From Dioscorea cayenensis subsp. rotundata (taxonomy: Eukaryota > Streptophyta > Magnoliopsida > Dioscoreales > Dioscoreaceae): a stretch of 64,000 nt of DNA. The notes below the pieces were generated by a model that saw only the letters and a program-made list of their open reading frames with translations, was not told the origin of the DNA and did no database searches. The DNA is taken from positions 23,138,419 to 23,202,418 of the forward strand of contig NC_052480.1 in assembly GCF_009730915.1 (NCBI RefSeq), read 5' to 3'. The translations under genes were made by a program, and so were the position numbers. Of this stretch, positions 1 to 11,554 are shown one piece after another. Position 1 is the first letter of the stretch, and each line of letters opens with the position of its first letter.

Positions 1-101
1 AGATAACGACAAGGCTTAGTCTTAATTGTGCCCGTTTAATCCTTAATTAAGTCCTTAATACGCGGATTAGATCGGGGATTAATCGAGGCATCTCTTGGAG
101 C

Positions 102-108
102 TATAAAA
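102..108 (+). promoter_or_regulatory. TATA box of the first gene
   Basis: TATAAAA lies in a GC-richer stretch just upstream of a purine-rich leader (about 130-426). Its spacing suits a transcription start near 130-140. That start is inferred, not seen. Confidence 0.6.
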
Positions 109-129
109 GCTCCATCCATGGTGGCTGAG

Positions 130-2651
130 GAGAGCGAGCGAGCGAGCGGGGGGGAACGAGAGAAAAGAGTAAAGGAGCTCCTCTCTCGCCCTCGCCTTAG
201 GTCTCGCTTCCCTTTTTGTTGTAGATCTTTGATTCTTATAGGTTTGTGGTTTAGGTTTTTTTCTTTTTTTCTTTTTTTTTTTAGCTTTTGGTTGTTGGTC
301 TTTGTTATTTGGTGTTGGATTTTGGTGGATTTGTGAGAGGATTAGGGTTTGTGGTTGTGGTTTCGGGCGGAATTGAAGGCGGCTGGAGTTTTGGAGACGG
401 ATCTGGCGGTTTAAGCTTCGGTTCAGGTAAAAATGAGAATTTTTTTCTTTTGTTTTATGGATGTGAATGTGAATGTATGGATTGTTTTGTGGTTTGCTTG
501 ATTTTGGTTATTATTGGCTTTGATCTGTTCCTTTTGTGAGCAAAGCTGGGGTTTTTGTGTTTGTGGCTTCGAGATCTGAGAGATGGGGCTTTGTTTTGTA
601 TGTTTGGATTATTGCGTTTCTGTGTGTGTGGCTGAACTTAAAGATCTTGTGAAAAAACGTTGCTCTGTTTGTTTCTCTTCAAATAAGTTTTTTTTTTCCT
701 ATTATGCACTGTTTCTATATAAAAAAAAAAGTATGATCTTTTGTAGTAGCTAAAAGAGGTTAGATTGTCTTTTGATCTGTTGACTTGTTTATGGAGTTGA
801 TCACTTATTATAGAGATTTTATCTAGGTGTAGTGTCACTGAAATGCTACATTATTTTAGAATTTTAATATAATGTTGCTAAAATTGCTTTCTTTAGAGGA
901 GGGTGAAGAAAAGGTGCGTCTTTAGCTGATAAGTAGTGTTTGTGGCGTTGGTGTTTAATATGCTAATGTTAATACCTTTTCTAAGGAAGCTTTGGTAGTT
1001 GTTTGTTTAAAAATCATTCTCTTTCATCAAAAGAATTGTTTGATTGGTCAGAGGTGATAAACTGCAATGCAATGCCTTTTCTTTTATGTGGTTCAGTACT
1101 GGTCTTTTCTTTTCTTTTCTTCTTTTTAAACCTGCTTCTATCATATGTTGTTACCTAAAGTTTTTAATTAATTTAGCTTGATCTTCAATTTTGTTTACTA
1201 TCCTTGTTTTCTTTAGTGTTGTATTTATATACTCATGAGTGAAGATCTGTACTATCTATATATTTGCCACTTATAGTAAGTTGATTATATTAAAGATTAT
1301 AATTTCTATTAACCTTCATTTTGTTGAGTGGATCTTTGTTGCAGATGTTTCATTTTAGTTCTGTATGATAATGTTCTATGTTTTGATTTTCTCAGATGCA
1401 AGTTATGGTATAGATCTGTAACATGGAACCATTCACCAGATTGATCTGTTGAATTTTTTATGTCTCAGAGACTGTCAAGATGGAGGGTTGCCCAGCTAGA
1501 TTTGGTGCCATTAGCCAACTATTTCCAGAACAAGCATCTGAGATCAAATCAAGATTTTGGCAGAATGGTTATCAGGCACACACGAGAACAGAACTCATCT
1601 GCCCTGAACCTCGTCGGGCGACTCGGGCTCCCTATGTCTTGGATGGTCTCAACAGATCCTGCTCCCGGCCAAAGGGGTAAGATGTTATTAACTTTTGAAA
1701 AATAGATGGCTAGTGTCCATTGTGTTGCCCGATCAACTTCATTGTGAAGAATTCTAACTCTCCGAGTCTGATTACATTGCAGTATGATGCAAATGCATCG
1801 AGGGGAATTTGAGATCTTGGACATAATCTTGAACAAGGTACCTGTTGGTATTCTTTCCTCAAACCTCGAGTGAGTTTGACTGTTAAGAGTTGTTATTCTT
1901 GTGTACTGGTGACACTTACAAGTTCACTTCCAGCAGGATGATGGAGATCTAGATACAGGCAACCAAATGAGCTTCTTCTGCGGCTCACCTCCTGTTCGCA
2001 CAAGCAATCCCATTGTCCATGATGCAGTCTTCATCAAACAATCCCTTTGTCAAGTCTCTCCTCTGGGGCCGATCTCCCCAGGGTCAAAGCTCTCATTAGC
2101 AAGAACGGAAAGGGTGGAACGAGGATCCCCGTCCTGTGGTTCTTCACTCGGGACGAAGCCCAAGGTGCGAATTGAAGGATTCACTTGCGGAAACTCAGAG
2201 CCGCACTGCGTGGTTCCTGCCTTTGCTTGACCTTTAGAATGTGACCTTTTTAACAATCTGTGTGCTTATGCCGGAAAAGTTAGTCCGGTGAGCCTTCTGT
2301 GTCTTGTAAATAGGTTTGAAGTTGTCCTCACCTTTCGAGTGTTGTCGTCTTGTAAATAGTCCAGAGATCGGTGTTTTTTGTGGTTCTCGCTTGCTCATCT
2401 GTGTCGATGAAAGCCTGCAGCTGAAGTTTGTCAGTTGGAGTTAAACAAACTCCCAACTCTACCATGCAACTCTTTGTACATATACTTCCTTTTGTATTGC
2501 ATTCGAAGTTGGAATGTTTTTCGTATTTTTTTTTCATATTCCAGAAGAGAAACGTTCTTGAGTCATTTCATTTGTGAATCTTTTTGTGAAATTGTGAACT
2601 TGCAGTGTGTTTTGTTCACTTGGCTTGTAAATGTAATTATGAATGAATAAA
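130..2651 (+). CDS. Unknown small plant protein, three coding exons plus leader intron
   Basis: I do not recognise the product. Coding exons are 1480-1676, 1783-1837 and 1934-2230 (or 1937-2230, because the acceptor is a tandem CAGCAG), giving about 182 aa. All phases close, and splice sites are GTAAG/GCAG, GTACC/CAG. The start at 1480 has A at -3 and G at +4. Exon 1 encodes a polar N-terminus with a short arginine/proline-rich stretch (PEPRRATRAPYVLDGLNR). Exon 2 carries an acidic hydrophobic helix (EFEILDIILNK). The last exon is rich in Ser, Gly and Cys with no membrane segment or catalytic motif I can name. A leader intron fits at 427-1395 (CAG/GTAAAA to CTCAG), and AATAAA lies at 2646-2651. 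The leader after the intron contains several upstream ATGs (1396, 1406, 1423, 1460). A soluble regulatory or adaptor protein is possible but unproven. Confidence 0.65.
427..1395 (+). other. 5' leader intron of the first gene
   Basis: A 969-bp T-rich stretch is bounded by TTCAG/GTAAAA and TTTTCTCAG. It holds no credible open frame. A long T-rich first intron directly after a purine-rich leader is a common plant arrangement and may enhance expression, but that role is inference. Confidence 0.6.
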
Positions 2652-3924
2652 TATATTTTGTTTTTCTTGCATTATTTAGAATGTTGTTTGTTTGGAAAAA
2701 GTTAAAAAAGTATTTCTTACTTTAAAATGAAATGATAATTTAACTCTCTCCAACGTGAGTCGTACTTTGGTTAACGAGGTTTTATTGGTCATCCATTGGC
2801 CCGGGAAAAGTGGTCTGTTAACATGCGTTTGAGCCTTTGACCGTTAATTGATTAACTACTTGGCCCACTCTAACTAACATGTGCATGTCACGTGGTGTCT
2901 TCGTTGTTTTGTTCTCTATTTTATTGGGGCTCATTTTTTGAGGATTTTCTTTTTCTATTGCTCTCTCTCCCCTATATATTGATTAACACAAAATTCTTTT
3001 TGGTTTTTTTAATGGTTTTAATGCAAATCACATGACAAACAATTTTTTTTTTCTTTGGTAAACTAAAGATATTCTTAAGACTTTTAGATAACATTTACTA
3101 TATCAGCAAATTGAATAATTTACTAGTTATCTAAGGCCAGTAAACCATGTGTTGCTAATATTAGAATTACTTGGGTCCAAATTATTTTTTAAAATAAAAT
3201 AAATAAATCATGATTCATGACAACTAGGAGTTACTAAGCTTTCTTGCTTGCATTTGTGTTTTTCCCAAAGATTGAATTAATATTTGCAAACCAAACTAGG
3301 AGACACTTAAGTAAAGGACAAAGACTACTAACTATGAGAAGCCAAGCTAAGCAAAGTTCATCATCTTTAATGAAAACGCCCAACTTGTTTTATCCCATGG
3401 ATCTCTTCTTTGGCACCCTCTTCTTGTCTCAAAGACTTTGTTTGTGACCACCTTTGTTCTCTCATTACCATTATTTCATCTTAATCCTCTTTGTTTAAGT
3501 CCTTAAACCACCATCAAAAACTATTTTGCTGATTAAAAGCGACCTTCATAGACTAAGTATAATGATGCCTTGACTATGTATTTATGTGCCTAATGTTAAA
3601 CACCAATTAAACTCTTAATGTTTATATAAACCTCTTAAAGTGTTAATGCAATGCTCAAGTGCCTCCTCTTGTGCTCAAAGATTGCAAAAGGACAAATAGT
3701 AAAGATCAAATGGCACCATAAATTTTAAAATGCATGCATGGACTGCAGGCTTTGAAATAGTTTTTTGATAAGAAGAACTTTTTCTTGGTGTCATGTTCTC
3801 AAGTCCTCAATTTGCATTGTTATATATGTCAATCAGTAAATATTTTCCATTCCTTGCATTGTTTTGAAATCTTTTAATTCATTGGTTTTCCAACTCTTTC
3901 ACTGCTCTGAAAAAGCTCTCAAGC
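2652..3924. other. Intergenic spacer and IDD promoter
   Basis: AT-rich spacer between two plus-strand genes. I see no repeat, RNA gene or credible open frame. The last few hundred bases must include the promoter and leader of the downstream zinc-finger gene. Confidence 0.5.
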
Positions 3925-5259
3925 ATGTCAACAAACACATCAGATGATGAATCTCAATCTCAGAGTGCACATAATCTGCAGCCATTAATTGTTGCATCCT
4001 CTGCAAAGAAAAGAAGAAATCTCCCCGGAAATCCAGGCAAGAACATTTATATTATAGTGTCATTGAGATCAGTGAATAAGGTAATTGTTTTTTTGCAGAC
4101 CCAGATGCTGAAGTGGTAGCACTATCACCAAGAACATTGTTAGCTACAAATAGATATATATGTGAGGTATGTCACAAAGGATTTCAGAGAGATCAGAACC
4201 TGCAACTGCACAGGAGAGGACACAACTTGCCATGGAAACTGAAACAGAGGACAAACACGGAAGCCAAGAAGAAGGTCTATGTATGTCCTGAGCCCAGTTG
4301 TGTTCACCATGATCCAAGCAGAGCATTGGGAGATCTTACTGGTATTAAAGAAAATCTTAAGAGTATGCAAAGTGGTTAAAAAATAAGTATATTTGCTAAT
4401 ATAGATTTGGTTTGCATATGACAAACAGGGATTAAGAAACACTACTCGAGAAAGCACGGAGAGAAGAAATGGAAGTGTGACAAGTGTTCGAAGAAGTACG
4501 CTGTTCAATCTGATTGGAAAGCTCATGCGAAGATCTGCGGCACTAAGGAGTATCGCTGTGATTGTGGCACCATTTTCTCGAGGTACACATTTTAATAATC
4601 AATAGTACATGCATGAAAATCCATTGTAACATTTGAATTTTGTTCGGCATTGTGATGCAGGAAAGATAGCTTTGTGACGCATAGAGCATTCTGCGATGCA
4701 CTGGCGGAGGAGAACTGCAGAACAAACCATGGGATTGCATCAATGGTGGGAAGTATACAAAGCCAAACACAAGATATGTTCTCACACTCCATGGCTGGAT
4801 TGCACTCATCATCAAGTTCAGAGCAGAGCACACTGTCTCTGAACCCTCTGATGTCCTCAGGACTTCTTCAGTTGGGAGGAATGAATTTGGGGAACTCATC
4901 TGCTTACATGTCTGCAACTGCTTTGCTGCAAAAGGCTGCAGAAATGGGAGCTAGAGTTAGTGATGATTCCATCTCTCCAATACTTCTAAGAGGATTCACT
5001 GGTTATAATAATATTATTAATAATAACAATATAAACTCTAACTCTGCTTACTCTGAATTGACACAATTTGTCGAAAATCATGGGAGTTGTATGGTTGGTT
5101 TGCAAGGGCAGGTTAAGAGGAATAATGGTGAGTTGACAGGGGAGACAAGGGATGGAAGGATGACTCAGGATTTCTTAGGAATTGGAACTAGAACTACTGC
5201 TGGTTCTGTTTCTCATGGCTATGTTCAGGACACTGCTGGATTGAGGTACTCTGATGAGC

Positions 5260-5290
<31 letters not shown>

Positions 5291-5372
5291 TGATGAAGTG
5301 GAGATGTATTCTTATCATCATCAGATGGCACAGAGGACAAATACAATGGAGAAACCAATGTGGGATTTCTGA
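3925..5372 (+). CDS. INDETERMINATE-DOMAIN (IDD) C2H2 zinc-finger transcription factor
   Basis: Exons 3925-4036, 4099-4341, 4429-4582 and 4661-5372 join to a 406-aa protein. The plant IDD module is complete. A basic nuclear signal with the NLPG(N)PDPDAEV motif sits near residues 29-43. Four fingers follow: C2H2 at about 59-79, C2H2 at 100-128, then two C2HC-type fingers at 135-155 and 162-181. The C-terminus has both IDD signatures, MSATALLQKAAEMGA and the TRDFLG-like MTQDFLGIG. It also has Asn-rich and Gln-rich runs. Known IDD proteins bind DNA in the nucleus and partner with GRAS regulators (SCR, SHR, DELLA) in patterning, gibberellin and sugar control; which member this is I cannot say. Intron 1 is short (62 bp) and uses a GC-AG donor (CCAG/GCAAGA), which is required to restore the conserved PDPDAE sequence. 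Confidence 0.93.
4037..4098 (+). other. GC-AG intron in the IDD gene
   Basis: The donor is G/GCAAGA rather than GT and the acceptor is TTGCAG. Splicing here restores the family's NPDPDAEV sequence in frame. Reading through gives an early stop instead. GC donors are a minor but known U2-type class. Confidence 0.8.
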
Positions 5373-6139
5373 AATGATGTCTTAGTTCACTGTTTTTTCT
5401 TTTTAATAATATTCTCAATTCTATTTTTACATTCCAATGGCTCATGATGGATTGGATTTGCAAGTTGATTTGTTTTCTGCTCATCTGGAAAAGAAGGCAT
5501 TGTTATGTTTCTTGTTGCCATAGTCTATGCTGATGTTTAATGAAAAGAGAGAGCACTTTGCTGATAAATATTGCATGTGATAAGTTAGTTGAAGAACTTA
5601 TCTGATGCATATGCATTCACAATCAATTGTTTCCTACAATAAATGACATTATATACTGTGAATCAAGCTACAAGTATTGAAATTTAATGTTTTGCTAAAT
5701 ATTTAGAACAATATCACATTGCCATGAATTCAAATGCACTGCAATTTGAGGTATAGTTACATGAATGAAGGGTGATGCAGGAAACTTGAAAAAAGAAAGC
5801 ATCTTCTGTTCTTTTCCCTCAATAAAAGCTCGACATTAAAGTAATTAATGCATCATCAATAATGTCATCTTCTTCACCCATTTATGAAAAATCTGCTAAT
5901 CATAGATAAAAATTATCCAATGACGTCACATACTGCAGAAGGCACGAGCAAGGCCTTAACAAGTAGTTTTTGGCTCTGGCATGAGTAATTAAAAAAATCT
6001 TCTAAGAAGCTCTTGATTTTGACCTCAGAATAAATGACCAACAGTTTACTCTTTGGTGCTTCAGAATTTCTTGGACAATCTGAAAATAATAAGTACTTGC
6101 ACTGCTTGAAAAATGGTAGGCATCTCAAGAGTAAACATA
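5373..6139. other. Convergent 3' flanks of IDD and SNM1
   Basis: AT-rich stretch between the stop of the plus-strand IDD gene and the stop of the minus-strand SNM1 gene. It should hold both 3' untranslated regions. I see no further gene. Confidence 0.5.
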
Positions 6140-9100
6140 TTATGTTTTCAGCCATTCTTGAAAGTAAGATTGCATCTTATCCCGGTTTGCGGCATTGCCC
6201 ACATTAACTGTGGGAATAATCCTCTCTGGTCTCAGGAACTAATGACATCAAGAAGAAAGTAATGTCAAAATAAATCAACACATGAAAATAATACTATGGG
6301 TATGGATCATACCTTCACAAATTCTCTGAGCTCTTCATAATTTGAGTGCTCACTGTAGGGAACACCTGTAAAATACTCGAGCAAATCAAGTTAATAAACA
6401 TCCAAATCACATAATAGTCAATGCACCAAAAAACCAACATGAAGTGTTGAGCAAAAAGTTAATTTCATGATCTGGATCATGAAAAAGCACAACTTGCAAG
6501 GCTAAGGTGCAATATCAAACAAAACAAATGGTTAACTTCAAAAGTTGCAGGACAGAATATTCAAGGCCATAATTGCAGTGATCCTTACATCTGTTGCTAA
6601 GCAAAGTTCATTAAGTGTTAATATGCTTTAGTAGTTCATGCTTTCTAGGCATTGTAGATGAACTCTTACAGAATGATTACTGAGAAATCTTGTTTTGAAG
6701 GGTTTTCTCTCAAAGAGGGAAATATATGTTCCTGAAACTAGTCTATTCAAGAGTTTGATGTTCCTAAGTTTGTGTCTTTCTTTGGCGGTAATCTCATATC
6801 GGCCGTTTGGAGTTGTATGTTGGATTGCCTTGAGCTTCTTTGATGCTGGACTTTAAATGCAATGGCATGTTTGGAGTGATGATCCATCTCCTGTAAGCAC
6901 TTATTCTTCAGTTTTGTCTCCTTGGTTAGGTTATTTACATTTGGGAGCATCAGTAGCCTTTGGTTGTTACTAGTTGAAGGATGGTTGGCAAGATATTTTG
7001 GTCAATTTTGTTATTATTTTTTCACTTCTACTATAGGCTACAGAGTTTTCCTTGATGTGTGGTTAACAAAGATTATGAAAGGTTTGCACAAGAAACCTAA
7101 CTATTGCTGAATGCTACCTTCAATATAAGTCAAAAGCAATAGTTGATTGAGATTTGTCAGCAAATTGACAAGCAACAGTCCAAGATTAATAACAATGTGT
7201 TAAGTATCAAATTGTTCCGGCATCAATCAAATACATCTTTAAAAAAATGAACCATATGATTTTCATAAGTATCTCCAGAGTGTTTCGTGACCTTTATGTG
7301 TTACTTGGACATATCGAAACATGGGAAAAAAACTTGATTCGAACATATCCAGAAAATCTAGCTGACAAAATCAACTCTCAGCAATTGGAAAAGTTGGAGC
7401 ATACCGTATATAGTGATGTTGCCTTTGGAGGTGGGTTTAATTAGATCCAAATGGTTTCCAGTGGCCTCCGAATATGTCCACCCTAAATATTAGAAGAGAG
7501 AATATTACCCTGTGAACAAGATATTGAAAAATAATAAAATAGATGAAAAAAACCTGTTGGACGAAATGCTAGAACTGCTGTGAATTGTGGAGAATATTTC
7601 TTCAAGTACTCCTTCAAGCTCTAAGATGTGCAAACTAAAAATTGTTAACCATCAAAATCACATGAAAAAGAATAGTAAAAATAGAATAATGAGGGAAAGG
7701 TCTAAACCTCAGGTCGTAACACTGAAAGAGGAAGAACATGGAGCGGAGATGTCTGACCAGATGAGCAAAGCTGCCCACAAAGTTGAGGCCAACCAAATGA
7801 TTGCAGAATCCGTCTCCTTGAAGGATCTGTGTATATCTGGACCTACAAAACAATCAATAATATAAAGCGAGACCCATAATAAAGAGTAATGCAGCAATTG
7901 ACGAATAAAAGAATATCAATTTCCTCCAAGACTTGTCACTATTTTACGCTAGATCAAGTCTAGATTGTATGTGGCGAATTAATTCCAAATAAAAAGCATT
8001 CCACCAAAAAATTTACAGAAAAAAAATTAAAATAACCCCACTTAATTTTTTTATAAAAATAAAAAATTATAAAATAAAATTCTAATTAAGCAAATGACTC
8101 AAGTAAATAAACTCTAACTATTACAATCCAATTAAAAATTCTTTCTACCCTAAAACTTTCAAGTGTTTAGAATATTCCAAATTTTTCTTAAATTAAACTG
8201 CTTTTTTTAAAAAAAAAAAAATGTCAACATATGTTATGTCATCCCATGACAAAACCGTCAACAAGAAGAGTAATTATAACATTTATGCATGGCTTTCCTT
8301 TATAATACCTTGCAAAGACAACCCACTGTTGTAAGACTGACTTAAACACAAGCTTGAAAGGCACATGAGTAACAAACATTCCTTGAAAGAATGTCAGTAT
8401 TAAATGATGTCGTTAATAAAATAAGTTAAGAACATTTTTAAGTCATACCCCTAAAGCTTGTGAAATTGTGACATAGACATGCTCCTTCCCTATACTGTAA
8501 GATCCAACAACAACAAGGGTTTTTGGCTGCTTCTCTAAATATTTACGCGTTGTCCGCACAACAAAATTGACAACATCTTCTTTGGGGGGAAATCTGAAAT
8601 AAGCAAATAACGGGTAGTGGTACTGATGAATAAAAACACAGGATCACACCTTCGATGGTCAAATTCTTACCTATACTTGGGATTGCAATAAGTTGTATCC
8701 AGGTAAAGCACATTAATCCGCTGAGAGGTAAGAAGAGCATATGACTGCATCATTTTACAAGCCCGGAAATCACCGGTGTGCAGATAACATCGTCCATCCT
8801 TTAGGCGAAAATGAACCAGAGCTGCACCAGGGCAATGATTCGCCTCCAACATTGTTACTTTCACCCCATCAATTAAGTGCTCAGTGTCAAGTTCCAAAGG
8901 ACAGATGAAACTGGTGATGAATTCATATCAACAATTCTTGTATTAAACATATTATGTCTTGAAAGGTACATAGACTATGAGCAAGAAGAAATTTATGCAG
9001 AACAAGTGCAACTACAGGATTGGCTTACAGTGGATTTACCGAGAGACACATTTTCACCAAGCGAGCTGTGAGTGGACTGCAATAGATAGGACCATGCGAC

Positions 9101-10696
9101 CATCTTTTGCTCAACCCGCCATAGTGGTCATAGTGAAAGTGCGTAAGAAAATATCCTGAGCATCCTTGAATCAGTCCATACCGGAAAGCATCTACCGCAA
9201 AGGATGTACCTGCATGCTCAGGGATTAAAAAAAACAAAAGGCATAATTTTGAAATGCAATGCATACAGCAAAGTTGGAAGGATTAAATGCATATATAAAC
9301 CTCCAAGACAGTTGCATACTCATGTGAATATTGCAATCACAAGCATCCCTCACAAGACACAAAACAAGAATTGGGGCACATCACATAAGTCCCTATTGTG
9401 AGAATTAATTACCCTTTCCCATTTATTTAAAGCAATTATATTTAAACACTAAAACTACAACAATAATATATATATATGCAACATTTCCTCATGACCGAAT
9501 CCGGATGACTAGTGTGGATCATTGAGAAAAAGTCACGAACCTATAGTGAGCTTGTACAACATAGACATCTATACACTTATCAGAGCATGAATTAGTTGGC
9601 AACAACATTAATTTCATTTCATCATAAACAAAATAGGATTAGCAATTGAACAAGGTATTCAACTTGCTATTATTTAGTGGAATTCACACATCAAGATGGT
9701 TATTTTAAATTTTTCCCTTTGATTCTCAAACGGCTGTGGATATGACAATAAATCTAATGGCAGGAGGCATGAGTAAATTGCAATTACGCAGCAAGCATAG
9801 AGGTGGCACATTCACAAATTTAATAACCCTCCTGAGGACGATATGCAATCAAGGACAAAACACAATAATTCATCTAATAAGATATGTTCCCAAATTCATC
9901 ATAACTTGACCATTCATGATATCACGGATGGGAAAATATTTAGACTGGTCTTTGCATCACCAAATTGGATAAGTATTCATATCATAAAGATAGAAGTTTT
10001 AACCTAATTATAAATCCGTGAATCTTCCCTCAAATGTATCAAAGAGTAAATTGAAGGAACTACAATTTCTACTTCATGATAAAAGAGTGGCCATAAGAGC
10101 TGAAAATTTGATTTGCAGTATATAAGCAACAAGTAGCTACTCCGTGATTCAGCTACCATTCTTCATGAAAATCTACCCAAAAAATAAACGTAAAAGTAAA
10201 CAAGAAACGATCCAAACAGAGTCATGAGGGCACGAGAGAAGCTCACACCTGGGATTTTCTTATAAAATGGGCAAATTCGGGGCCGCTCGGTTCCACTCCG
10301 ATCCTCAGCGATCCTTTTCGAGCAATGCCTCTTCCTAGGCGGAGAAAATGAAATGCTCGACCTTGAAGGAATCAATGATGGCTTTTCGATCCCCCACGCC
10401 TGGAAGAGGTTCTTCTGCACGAGGCCCTTGTTTCCACTGCATTTTTCCTTCGAAATCAAGCACGACCAATCCGTGCCACCTGCGTAGAAATCCAAAGCGA
10501 AGCTGCCCGTGTTCTGCACCGCACTGGGAATCACCAGGCCTCGTTCTTCCACCTTTTCTGAATCGCGATCGACGGGTTCCTCTTCCGAAGAGAGGGAGTC
10601 GATGGGGAAGCCATTGTCGTCTAGATCGAGAGCTAGGGTTTCGGATTCCATTGGCGGAAGAGGGAACGAGCGCGAAGAGATTTCTAAGAATGCCAT
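6140..10696 (-). CDS. SNM1: SNM1-type DNA cross-link repair 5' exonuclease (metallo-beta-lactamase/beta-CASP)
   Basis: Nine minus-strand exons: 10249-10696, 9029-9209, 8671-8910, 8449-8593, 7708-7842, 7554-7620, 7405-7482, 6313-6365 and 6140-6238. They total 481 aa, very near the usual length of plant SNM1, and every phase closes. Exon 1 is a low-conservation acidic N-terminus ending in the family's CPFYKKIPG. The metal-binding HFHYDH motif lies near residues 173-178, and HCPGA, LHTGDFR and LYLDTTY follow. The beta-CASP part ([48 protein letters not shown]) continues to the C-terminal IIPTVN. The family trims 5' ends of DNA in the nucleus during interstrand cross-link and oxidative damage repair. 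A second in-frame ATG at 10651 (MESETL) is an alternative start with equal context. Introns reach about 1.2 kb. Confidence 0.93.
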
Positions 10697-11554
10697 TGGC
10701 TGCCAGGTCTATTTGAAATCGAAAAGTCCCGCCTGGACTTTGAGATTCAATTAAATCTAATTTATTTTGTTTCTATAAAATTTTCAATTAATTAATAATG
10801 GATTTCTTATTAAAAAAAACCCTTATATTATATTTTTTCATTAAAAAAAAGACCAAAAATAATCTTATTATTTAAGGATTTTTTTTAATCATTTTCTATT
10901 TTTAAAATATTTTTAATTTATAATTATTAATAAATATAAAGATGATATTTTGATGTTTACTATAACTACAATTATAATTTATAAATCAATAAAAAAAATA
11001 GATAATAATTTAAAAATATTATCTTAATAGTAAGAGAAGACTGACAAGAGGGTTATTTTATTTATAAAGAGTTTTTATTAAATATTGAATAGAGGAATGA
11101 GGATACAAGGGGAAAAAAACCATCAATATTTCATTTGATTTAATGTTTTATTTTAACATAAAAAAGTGGAGTTGGAGCATCTCAAAATATTTCAAATATT
11201 AAGAAAAGAAAAGCCAATTACATAAATATCATTATAAGACTGGTAAATTGCGGGCATACCTCCCTGAAATTGATAATACACAACTAGAAAATTAAACATG
11301 ATAAGAAAATTAAAAATAATAACAAACAACTCTGAAAACATACACCATAGCTCAAATTGTAACCAATTGTTGCACAACCAGCCAGAATTAGTACTAAATT
11401 ATGTTTCAAAAGTCATAATTCTAATTGACAAAGTAAAAACAAAAAGACATGCTCATCTTGGTTTGTACAAAAGCCATTGATAAATGTTCAGAAAAACAGA
11501 CTCTTATTGTGATAATTTAGGCTTGTACAACCTTTCCGGCGAGTGAATGCGGCC
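10697..11554. other. AT-rich spacer between SNM1 and HYD1
   Basis: Very AT-rich spacer containing the SNM1 promoter and the HYD1 3' flank. No open frame or repeat unit stands out. Confidence 0.45.

Noticed and set aside
118-336. Open frame at the very start of the first transcript region
   Set aside because: It starts only about ten bases after the TATA box, probably upstream of transcription, and its hydrophobic end is a poly-T translation artefact.
1460-1705. Overlapping frame starting 20 bases before the first gene
   Set aside because: It hits a stop right after the first splice, whereas the 1480 frame runs through three exons with matching phases.
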